This document shows, in pieces, positions 14,945 through 21,298 of a DNA stretch of 21,298 nucleotides (positions within the stretch are counted from its first letter, which is position 1; each line of letters starts with the position of its first letter). The notes beneath the pieces are model-generated. The model had not been told where the DNA came from. It searched no databases and saw only the letters and a program-made list of their open reading frames with translations. Origin of the DNA: Psychrobacter sp. (GTDB taxonomy: Bacteria; Pseudomonadota; Gammaproteobacteria; Pseudomonadales; Moraxellaceae); the NCBI GenBank assembly GCA_029264635.1, contig JARIAA010000256.1:1-21298 (forward strand), given 5' to 3'. The position numbers and the translations under genes are program-made.

Positions 14945-15130
14945 ATGTCATCAATAATAACTCACCTAAGCGGCCTAAAATCTGTCACGACGGTTGCTTT
15001 CAAAGCCATTGTCAATGTTGGCTTTACTGTAGCGATTACCCTATTGGCATTATCAGCCGTAGGTTGTAGTACGACACAAGAATTCAAACCAACAGCCAGC
15101 GTCATCGTTGGTGGACAAAAATCCATATAA
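14945..15130 (+). CDS. Small predicted lipoprotein (paralogue B)
   Basis: 61-residue protein of unknown function. Hydrophobic signal segment TVAITLLALSAVG leads to a lipobox with the modified Cys at residue 41, and a mature chain of about 21 residues containing STTQEFKPTASVIVGGQ. It resembles the upstream small lipoprotein in length after Cys and in the PTA-x-x-I pattern, suggesting a tandem duplication. An AGGA lies at 14936-14939, within an AGGATCC upstream of ATG 14945. The next gene, an M16 peptidase, also starts with a lipoprotein signal, so three lipoprotein genes follow one another on the plus strand. Confidence 0.65.
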   Translation: MSSIITHLSGLKSVTTVAFKAIVNVGFTVAITLLALSAVGCSTTQEFKPTASVIVGGQKSI

Positions 15131-15218
15131 TACGTTGTACTTATCTGTTGAGTGCTCAGTGTTTTTTGTCACTTTTAGTCCGTCTCTATTATTCATTGTT
15201 TTATAAGTAGAAAACCTT

Positions 15219-16688
15219 ATGCCCTTATCTTTACCCTTACCTGCGTTGTCATTACGTGTTGCCTGCACTTTGGCGCTTGCTACTACCTTAGCTGCCTGTC
15301 AAACCAGCAACTTTAAACAAATGGCTACACCTGACACAGTAGTTACTAAGCCTGCCCCCGCCGCAAGTTCGGATTTGGCTATCGATATGTCCGGGCGCCA
15401 TGAATATCAATTAGAAAATGGGCTAAAAATAATCGTTAAAGAGGATCACCGTGCGCCAGTAGCAATGACGCAGATCTGGTATCGGGTCGGTTCAGCGGAT
15501 GAGCCGTTGAATAAGGGCGGTATCTCCCATTTGCTTGAGCATATGATGTTCAAAGGCACAACAAACGTGTCAAGTGATGACTATGAACGCCTGATTGCTA
15601 AATTTGGCGGCGTTAATAATGCTTTTACTAGCTACGATTACACAGGCTACTATGAGCTGTTTCCAGCTAATCGGATGCCACTGGCTTTAGAATTAGAAGC
15701 AGATCGCATGACCAATTTGGTTTTTGATGAGCAAGCGTTTGTCAAAGAGCATCAAGTGGTGATGGAAGAGCGCCGCCAACGTACCGATGACAACCCACTT
15801 GCCAAAGCTTATGAATCGTTTCGATTATTGGCCTTGCCCAACAGTCCTAAAGGCGAATCCGTCATCGGGCCTATGAGTGAGCTTGAATCCATCAAACTGG
15901 CAGAGTTAAAAGAGTGGTACAAGACATGGTATGCCCCTAATAATGCAACCTTAGTGATCGTCGGTGACGTCGAGCCAAAAGAAGTTCTCGCACAAGTCAA
16001 ACGCTACTTTGGTGATCTGCCTGCTGGCAAACTACCTACGCGCCCTGCGGTCAAGCAGCAAGGCTTTCGTGGTTATCAACAAGTTGACTCTGAGCAGGCC
16101 GTACAAGTGCCTGTATTATTGATGGGTTATAATGTCCCTAGTCTATCGACCGTTGGCGCGGCCAATGAAAAGCAAGCTTACGCGCTATCACTGGCTCAAG
16201 ACGTCTTAGATGGTGGTCTATCAGCGCGCCTAGAAAGCCGTCTCATACGTAAGCAAGGTTTACTTACCAGCGTCGGTACATCTTATGACTTGCTAGATCG
16301 CGGTGATGGACTATTTTTGATACAAGCAACCCCGCGTGAAGGCGTAAGCTTAACGCAAGCACAAGAAGCCATTACGGCTGAGATTAATAAGCTGGCGACT
16401 GACCCTATCAACGCCGATGAAATCGAGCGTGCCAAGACTAATACGGTTACAGGCTTGGTATATGCACAGGACAGTATGGAAGGCCAAGCACGAATAATAG
16501 GCTCGCTACAATCTATTGGGCTTGATGATAGACTGCTTGCAAATTTGCCCGCCAAGCTTGATAGTGTAAGCGTTGCTGATATTCAAGCGGCTAGTAAAAA
16601 GTATCTTGTAAAGGATAATCTGACCGTCATGCACATCGTACCGCCTAAAGAAAAAATGGATAAAGCTATCGCAAGTAAAGCAAAGTAA
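15219..16688 (+). CDS. M16-family zinc metallopeptidase, predicted lipoprotein, catalytic partner
   Basis: 489-residue M16B peptidase (pitrilysin/insulinase clan, inverted zinc motif). The signal peptide ends in the lipobox LAAC with Cys27, so the protein is probably anchored to a membrane facing the periplasm. The zinc motif HxxEH is H104-L-L-E107-H108, with the third ligand expected at Glu183/184 in VVMEERRQ, 76 residues downstream as usual. Two M16 halves are present. In the second half the family pattern RL...(R)...G.xY reads R337-L...I343...G347...T350, so the conserved substrate-binding Arg and Tyr are missing. This is the catalytic-type subunit of a two-gene M16 pair; the following gene is the complementary one. 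The start ATG 15219 has a weak AAG-rich site. Confidence 0.92.
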   Translation: MPLSLPLPALSLRVACTLALATTLAACQTSNFKQMATPDTVVTKPAPAASSDLAIDMSGRHEYQLENGLKIIVKEDHRAPVAMTQIWYRVGSADEPLNKGGISHLLEHMMFKGTTNVSSDDYERLIAKFGGVNNAFTSYDYTGYYELFPANRMPLALELEADRMTNLVFDEQAFVKEHQVVMEERRQRTDDNPLAKAYESFRLLALPNSPKGESVIGPMSELESIKLAELKEWYKTWYAPNNATLVIVGDVEPKEVLAQVKRYFGDLPAGKLPTRPAVKQQGFRGYQQVDSEQAVQVPVLLMGYNVPSLSTVGAANEKQAYALSLAQDVLDGGLSARLESRLIRKQGLLTSVGTSYDLLDRGDGLFLIQATPREGVSLTQAQEAITAEINKLATDPINADEIERAKTNTVTGLVYAQDSMEGQARIIGSLQSIGLDDRLLANLPAKLDSVSVADIQAASKKYLVKDNLTVMHIVPPKEKMDKAIASKAK

Positions 16689-16780
16689 ACGATGAATAAT
16701 CGGTGCCTAACATTCAGTATTTAGAATAAAGCTTTAATATTTGCCCTAGTTTTACCTTTCCTTAAAAAGCCCTTTATATA

Positions 16781-16847
16781 GTAGATTCACTTTGAAACTA
16801 AGTCAGTGTGACTAGGATGGATTTTTCGTCGCTGCTTTGAGAGCAGC
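16781..16847 (+). repeat. Copy 2 of the dispersed intergenic repeat plus adjoining hairpin
   Basis: 16781-16824 aligns to 1152-1195 (32 of 44 identical). It contains a small palindrome AGTCA-GTG-TGACT (16801-16813) and is followed by a hairpin GCTGCT-TTGAG-AGCAGC (16831-16847). It lies in the 258-bp gap between the two M16 genes, so it may separate or modulate their transcription. Confidence 0.5.
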
Positions 16848-16946
16848 AAGCTAAAAAATTGATTTTAGTCGCATGTGGCGATTGTAGACATGAGCGTATC
16901 TATTTTATTTCGAACTGACTATAAGAACATTGATAAGAAGAATGAT

Positions 16947-18491
16947 ATGACGCAAAAAATTTTTATATCACTGCCAAAAAAAATGTCACCATCTAACCAC
17001 TCAGGCCAGGCCAAATCCTATCTCACTGCTAGTATCTTGTTAGGGTTGGTAGCGTTTGTTACTCCAGCTTATGCAGATGCAGTCGGTACTGAAGAATCTC
17101 GTGAGCCTACTGCCGCAGTCGATGCAAATGCACCCATAGCTGCACTGTCTACGCTTACCAGTCTGAACAACGTTAAACCGTTACAAATGATTGTACCTAC
17201 AATTGAACACTTTAAAACCTCAGCAGGCGTGCCCGTATCGTTTGTACGAGCAACGACCTTACCGATAGTCGATATTGATCTACGTTTTAATGCTGGCAGT
17301 GCGCGTGACGGTACTATCCGTGCAAACGGTTTTGGTATTGCCAATATGACTGCCACGATGCTCACGCAAGGCACTAAAAGCTTAAGCGAAGATGACTTTA
17401 CGCGAGCGGTTGAGACATTAGGGATTAATTTAAATAGCAGCGCCTATAAAGATATGTTTATCGTCTCGTTACGTAGCTTATCCGATGATAACCATCTGCT
17501 ACCAGCCGTTGATTTGATGACGCAAATGCTGACGCAGCCAAATTTTGATCCCTCCATTTTAGCGCGTAACAAAGCACGTCTATTGGTCGGTCTGCAACAG
17601 CAAAAACAAGATCCTAATAGCCTTGCCAGTCTTGCTTTTGATAAGACCTTATATGGCACCCATCCCTATGCTCATCCTTCATCAGGTACGCTTGAGACTG
17701 TGCCGAGCATCGAGAAAAAAGATCTAACCGACTTTCAAAATCGCTACCTTGTTGCTGCCAATGCTTCACTGGCGATAACTGGTAACTTAAGCTTAGATGA
17801 AGCTAAAAAGCTTGCTGACGACATTACCGTTAATTTACCGATGGGCACAAAAGCGGCTATTTTACCTGAGCCCAAACCTCTAACAAAAGCGCAGCATATC
17901 CATATCCCCTTTCCAAGCACCCAAACCACTGTACTAATGGGACAATTGGGCAATAAGCGTGCCACTGATCCTGAGGCTCAGCAGCAGCAAACCAACTTTG
18001 CGGTAGGTAATGAGGTATTAGCAGGAAGTAATTTCAATGCCCGACTCATGACTGAAGTTCGTCAAAACCTAGGTTATACCTATGGTATATCAGGTTCTAT
18101 GAATCCTATGCTGACTCGCGGTCCTTATCAGATAGGTTTTTCGACCCGCAATGACAAAGCACGTGATGCTATTGATGCAAGTCTTGCAGTCATTGATGAT
18201 ACTTTAGGTAGCGGTATTAGCAATCATGAGATGCGTCTAACTACAGACAATATGAAAAATAGCTTTCCAATGGGTTTTGCCAGTAACGCGGGGATTAATG
18301 GCTTACTAGGGATGATGAATTTTTATCAGCTGCCCGATAGCTACCTGACAGATTATATGACGCGTATTGATAAAGTAAAGCTATCAGAGGTCAATCAGAC
18401 CTTACGTAACACCCTTGAGCCAGACAAATTCTTAATTGTAACCGTCGGACAGGACGACCCTTGGACAACCAAAGAGATGCATGATAAGTAG
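16947..18491 (+). CDS. M16-family peptidase-like protein, secreted, non-catalytic partner
   Basis: 514-residue M16-family protein with a classical signal peptide (hydrophobic 25-39, likely cleavage after AYA at 41-43). The position of the zinc motif aligns as N133-M-T-A136-T137 in place of HxxEH, so both His and the Glu are lost and it should not hydrolyse peptides alone. It keeps the substrate-binding pattern in the second half: R366-L...R372...G376-Y-T-Y379. This is the reverse of the preceding gene, as in known bacterial M16 heterodimers (Sphingomonas Sph2681/Sph2682) and mitochondrial processing peptidase. The frame is open to a GTG at 16875, but ATG 16947 gives a proper signal peptide and has AAGAAG upstream. 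Neighbouring ftsY and the M16 pair match an arrangement known from Pseudomonas. Confidence 0.88.
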   Translation: MTQKIFISLPKKMSPSNHSGQAKSYLTASILLGLVAFVTPAYADAVGTEESREPTAAVDANAPIAALSTLTSLNNVKPLQMIVPTIEHFKTSAGVPVSFVRATTLPIVDIDLRFNAGSARDGTIRANGFGIANMTATMLTQGTKSLSEDDFTRAVETLGINLNSSAYKDMFIVSLRSLSDDNHLLPAVDLMTQMLTQPNFDPSILARNKARLLVGLQQQKQDPNSLASLAFDKTLYGTHPYAHPSSGTLETVPSIEKKDLTDFQNRYLVAANASLAITGNLSLDEAKKLADDITVNLPMGTKAAILPEPKPLTKAQHIHIPFPSTQTTVLMGQLGNKRATDPEAQQQQTNFAVGNEVLAGSNFNARLMTEVRQNLGYTYGISGSMNPMLTRGPYQIGFSTRNDKARDAIDASLAVIDDTLGSGISNHEMRLTTDNMKNSFPMGFASNAGINGLLGMMNFYQLPDSYLTDYMTRIDKVKLSEVNQTLRNTLEPDKFLIVTVGQDDPWTTKEMHDK

Positions 18492-18521
18492 GGCATCTTC
18501 TCCATTCAACCAATAGACTAC

Positions 18522-18588
18522 AAGCCTGAGTGCCGGATATTTAATCCGTAACCGTTATCGCCACATCATAACTCAAGCGCTCAGGCTT
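18522..18588. repeat. Inverted repeat at the convergent end of the M16 gene
   Basis: AAGCCTGAG (18522-18530) and CTCAGGCTT (18580-18588) are perfect 9-bp arms 49 bp apart. They enclose a smaller hairpin CGGAT-ATTTA-ATCCG (18534-18548). It covers the M16 3' region and the last codons of the converging gene. It may act as a terminator without a U-tract, but this is uncertain. Confidence 0.3.
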
Positions 18589-19107
18589 ATAAGTTGCCCC
18601 GTTATAAGCCAATCGGATGACATGCTTATCATAAGATATCACTTTATAATCACCGTTGGCGAAGTCATGCAAGGTTGGGACAATGAGTAACGCTTCTATT
18701 TGTCGGTTGTCGACATCAACATAAAGCCGCTGTCCTGTATTAAGATATAAAAAATAGTCACAGTGGTCATTAACCATCACTTCAGCGACACGCTTGATAT
18801 CGTTATGACCCATATCTTTTTGCAGCAGTTTAGGGCAAATATCGGCGCGCTCAGCGGCAAGCCTTGCATAAGAATTGGTAATGTTATCTTCGATATCGTT
18901 AATCTCAAGCTTATTTTGCTCGGTTAATGACGCCTCCATCTGTGTTTCTTTTGGACTGTATGAATGACTAATAAGCAGTAATAGGGTAGCAATGACAATC
19001 AGTGCCAGCCTTAGCTTATTTGATTTGGAAGCCATCATATCGCTTATGTTAAATTTACGTACCCTTGCTATGATTAACCAAAAACTCTTCATAAATCCCG
19101 CTTTCAT
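18541..19107 (-). CDS. Membrane-anchored protein of unknown function
   Basis: Not recognised. About 188 residues from ATG 19107. A hydrophobic segment LRLALIVIATLLLLISHS at about 33-50 should anchor it in the inner membrane. It is followed by a hydrophilic, probably periplasmic domain with two cysteines (DICPKLL and NDHCDYF) that could form a disulfide. The C-terminus looks beta-rich (YFLYLNTGQRLYVDVDN, VIRLAYNGATYKPERLSYDVAITV). The start is uncertain: ATG at 19092 or the ATG pair at 19038/19035 just before MASKSNK are alternatives, and none has a strong ribosome site. Starting at 19038 would give a simple signal-anchor protein. It converges on the M16 pair and lies downstream of the M15 peptidase gene on the same strand. 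Confidence 0.6.
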   Translation of the reverse strand: MKAGFMKSFWLIIARVRKFNISDMMASKSNKLRLALIVIATLLLLISHSYSPKETQMEASLTEQNKLEINDIEDNITNSYARLAAERADICPKLLQKDMGHNDIKRVAEVMVNDHCDYFLYLNTGQRLYVDVDNRQIEALLIVPTLHDFANGDYKVISYDKHVIRLAYNGATYKPERLSYDVAITVTD

Positions 19108-19321
19108 CAAATAGTGTCGCTTTGCCTTAAAACAAAAATTAAAAATTTGCAGACAATTATTTGCTATCGTTAAAATACAGTTTTGGATAATACATCTGAT
19201 TTATCATCATTAATAGTTATTACTATCAGTCAGTAAAACACATTTAATCGTATCAAAAAATTTTACCTGTAATCACTGATCGATAAATTTTAGCTTATGT
19301 TAATGTGTGGATGGTCTCAAT

Positions 19322-20233
19322 CTAGTAACGGCATGCTGAGCTGCTACTGGCGTGATTAAAACCCCATTTTCGATATCCTTGCGTATCTAAATGAATGGCA
19401 CCTGTTGCATACAGACCTAAACCAAAATTATAAGATTGACCTTGGTATTGCCAAAACTGACATAGTCCATCATGCAAGTTGCTCATGAGCCATAAATTGT
19501 TGTCATATTCAGGTACCCAGATGTCCATAGCGCCTGCCGTCATGTGCTTACTATTATTCGCACCACCTGCGCAGCCATTAAGTTCTGGGCTACGATAGAC
19601 TGAACGTATTTTACTACTGGCTGGCAAAATGCCCTGATTTTTTAAATGACTATAAAGCCGTAATGTAGGTACAATGTTTGACCACAGCTCTTGCGGTGGA
19701 AGCTGATAAGGCTCGTAACCGCATTTGTCCCAACTTCGCGCGGTAGTCAACAACTCTTCAAGTGGCGGGACGTTTCTGGCACCAATTTGTGAGCCTAGAT
19801 AACGTTGATAATTCGCCACTTCTTGAGCACGAAAACGGTTGCTATTCAACCAACTATGAAAGTCCATCTCAACCATAGCGTTATAAGTGCCATAAGTATT
19901 ATTGGCAGTATTATATTGCGGATTATAAGTTACATTTTCGTAGCTTGAGGTATTAGAGTTTGGCCTGCGTACATTGGCGCGTACCCGTTTACTCTCTTCT
20001 ATGGATAGTCTTGCATCAAACTCATATTCACGCTGTTTTTGGTCAATTAAGCCTTGCATACTATCGCCGCTGATAGCACTAGGAGCAGGAGCAATGTAAA
20101 CGTTTTTACTGTTATCATTGCCTTGGCGAACTTGGATACGACGTTCGCTGCTGTCATTTAAAATTGCTGTATGACCAACAACGCTACTCACACAGACCGT
20201 AAAAATAGCGATAGGTTTTATAATTGATGTCAT
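19322..20233 (-). CDS. M15-family peptidase (D-Ala-D-Ala carboxypeptidase-like), secreted
   Basis: 303-residue exported protein. Residues 1-22 look like a signal peptide (IIKPIAIFTVCVSSVVG). A low-complexity Asn/Tyr/Ser-rich linker (about 85-120) follows. The C-terminal domain carries the M15 zinc-site pattern S228-K-H230-x3-G234-A-M-D237 and a second histidine in AIHLDTQGYRKWG (His281), giving the expected His/Asp/His ligands. M15A enzymes cut D-Ala-D-Ala or related bonds in peptidoglycan, so wall trimming in the periplasm is inferred. Four cysteines in the domain could form disulfides. The frame is open to ATG 20368, but the 45 extra residues precede the signal peptide, so ATG 20233 is preferred despite a weak ribosome site. 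It is divergent from rodA, another wall gene. Confidence 0.78.
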   Translation of the reverse strand: MTSIIKPIAIFTVCVSSVVGHTAILNDSSERRIQVRQGNDNSKNVYIAPAPSAISGDSMQGLIDQKQREYEFDARLSIEESKRVRANVRRPNSNTSSYENVTYNPQYNTANNTYGTYNAMVEMDFHSWLNSNRFRAQEVANYQRYLGSQIGARNVPPLEELLTTARSWDKCGYEPYQLPPQELWSNIVPTLRLYSHLKNQGILPASSKIRSVYRSPELNGCAGGANNSKHMTAGAMDIWVPEYDNNLWLMSNLHDGLCQFWQYQGQSYNFGLGLYATGAIHLDTQGYRKWGFNHASSSSACRY

Positions 20234-20713
20234 ATAATATTTCAAAGTTGTAAAATGAAAAGAGGTTTGACGCATTGAACAATCGAGCTTAGGATATACA
20301 AGCTCGTGGTAGGATTTATGCGCATTTTTACTTATGTTGATCATGTAGACAGATTTCATTAAAAACATTTTATCGATACTATCAAATTTTAAGCGGGCAA
20401 GCTAAACTATTGTCTCTCATGACAGCCAATACGTTCATTATTAACATTTATCCTCATTTTTTTTATGATTAAGTTACTTTATTGCTGAAAAATCACAGTA
20501 TTGTTGTTAATTTCTAGAATAGCTAAATAGTCAAGAGAGTATCAAGTCTAAATAAAATTAATGACTTTTTTACCTTATATGACTCAAGACGTACCTTTTT
20601 TCGTATCAAACTTACTTTAAGCGCTTTTTTACTTGCCTTTAATAATTTTTTTGTAAAGAGGCGTATGTAAAAACTTTTTTAAATCCCTTTCTTGCTTATA
20701 GTCGCTTTTACTT
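20234..20713. other. 480-bp divergent region between the M15 peptidase gene and rodA
   Basis: Very AT-rich, with many T-runs. The left 135 bp are in frame with the M15 gene but are probably its leader. An imperfect hairpin (GCCTTTA at 20635-20641 with TAAAGAGGC at 20654-20662, two-base bulge) lies before rodA. No convincing promoter pair was found for either gene. Confidence 0.5.
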
Positions 20714-21298
20714 ATGTCTTTTAATCCACAATATCGTTTTTCGCGCCAAAGCCATCATTTCGGACAACAGAACGAAAGAACAATCTGGCAGAATATTCAT
20801 ATAGACCCCTGGTTAACGGTGTTATTGCTGTTAATCTGCTGTATTGGTTTGACTATCTTGTATAGTGCGTCAACTCAAGATGTCGATATGGTTATCCGCC
20901 AAATAATAAGATATGGTGTCGCTTTTATAGTCATGTTCATTATGGCGCAAGTCCCACCCAGTATATACCGCACTTTTACCCCAGTCTTTTACGCTTTGGG
21001 ATTGATACTGCTTGTGCTGGTCGATATTATTGGTGAAGTACGGATGGGCGCCCAGCGTTGGATCAACTTACCAGGATTTGGTAGTGTGCAACCCTCCGAG
21101 TTTATGAAGCTTGGCATGCCAATGATGTGTGCGTGGTTTCTCTCCAAACGTGACCTGCCACCCTCATTATTGAGTGTGGTAATCACTTTAGGTATTATTA
21201 TCGTACCAGTTCTATTGATAGCTAAAGAGCCTGATTTGGGCACTTCACTACTTGTTGCAGCGAGTGGGCTCTTTGTACTGTTTTTAGCAGGGCTTTCA
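20714..21298 (+). CDS. rodA: Rod-shape peptidoglycan polymerase RodA (5' part; runs off the right edge)
   Basis: SEDS-family glycosyltransferase of the elongasome, which polymerises lipid II into glycan strands together with PBP2. The first 195 residues are visible and the frame is open at the edge. Seen: a cytoplasmic N-terminus, membrane helices at about 34-50, 64-80 and 90-106, then the SEDS signature GAQRWINLPGFGSVQPSEFMKLG (112-134). More helices follow, with the KEPDLGTSLLV segment (171-181) that contains the catalytic-type Asp. The loop 112-134 and PDLGTS are RodA-like rather than FtsW-like in context, but FtsW shares them, so the call leans on overall resemblance. ATG 20714 has no clear Shine-Dalgarno. 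A mrdA (PBP2) gene is not on the left side; it could follow on the right. Confidence 0.88.
   Translation, partial: MSFNPQYRFSRQSHHFGQQNERTIWQNIHIDPWLTVLLLLICCIGLTILYSASTQDVDMVIRQIIRYGVAFIVMFIMAQVPPSIYRTFTPVFYALGLILLVLVDIIGEVRMGAQRWINLPGFGSVQPSEFMKLGMPMMCAWFLSKRDLPPSLLSVVITLGIIIVPVLLIAKEPDLGTSLLVAASGLFVLFLAGLS

Noticed and set aside
20989..21243. Minus-strand frame opposite rodA
   Set aside because: The plus strand encodes the SEDS signature and membrane helices; the antisense frame is a shadow.
1..21298. tRNA genes, CRISPR arrays, insertion sequences, prophage genes
   Set aside because: No T-loop-like or anticodon-arm patterns, no regularly spaced repeats, and no transposase, integrase or terminal inverted repeats were seen.

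Overview
The window looks like chromosomal housekeeping DNA from a gammaproteobacterium of the Moraxellaceae, most likely Psychrobacter. I infer this from the flavour of the proteins (RhlB-type helicase, YebC, RodA, CcoS), the moderately AT-rich base composition and the gene neighbourhoods. No sequence search was possible. I see no tRNA, rRNA, CRISPR array, transposase, integrase or phage gene.

Layout from left to right. The window opens inside ilvA (threonine dehydratase, 3' part). A heat-shock protein 15 gene (hslR) follows, broken by an in-frame TAA. Next come a low-molecular-weight protein tyrosine phosphatase, murB, and a DUF218 (YdcF/ElyC-like) membrane protein overlapping the murB stop. 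Then ccoS and a TauE/SafE-like membrane protein with a His/Met-rich tail form a likely metal-handling, cytochrome-oxidase-maturation pair. A bidirectional terminator separates these from the minus-strand genes rhlB and a cold-shock protein. Plus-strand aroQ and an AarF/ABC1-type kinase gene follow. A minus-strand voltage-gated-type potassium channel gene lies head to head with plus-strand yebC. A second perfect bidirectional terminator separates yebC from the minus-strand pair ftsY-ogt.

Divergent from ftsY is a run of exported proteins: two very small related lipoproteins, then two M16 peptidase-family proteins. The first M16 protein is a predicted lipoprotein with an intact zinc motif. The second is secreted, lacks the zinc motif, and keeps the Arg/Tyr pair that the first lacks, which fits a heterodimeric protease. 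After that come a minus-strand membrane-anchored protein of unknown function, a minus-strand M15-family (D-Ala-D-Ala carboxypeptidase-like) peptidase, and the 5' part of rodA running off the right edge.

Themes: cell envelope and wall (murB, DUF218, M15, rodA, lipoproteins, M16 pair, ftsY), cold and RNA handling (rhlB, csp, broken hslR), and respiratory metal handling (ccoS, TauE/SafE). I do not see a clear new multi-gene system. The best second-look items are the mini-lipoprotein/M16 cluster, the metal-tail protein beside ccoS, the nonsense mutation in hslR, and several operator-like inverted or direct repeats.
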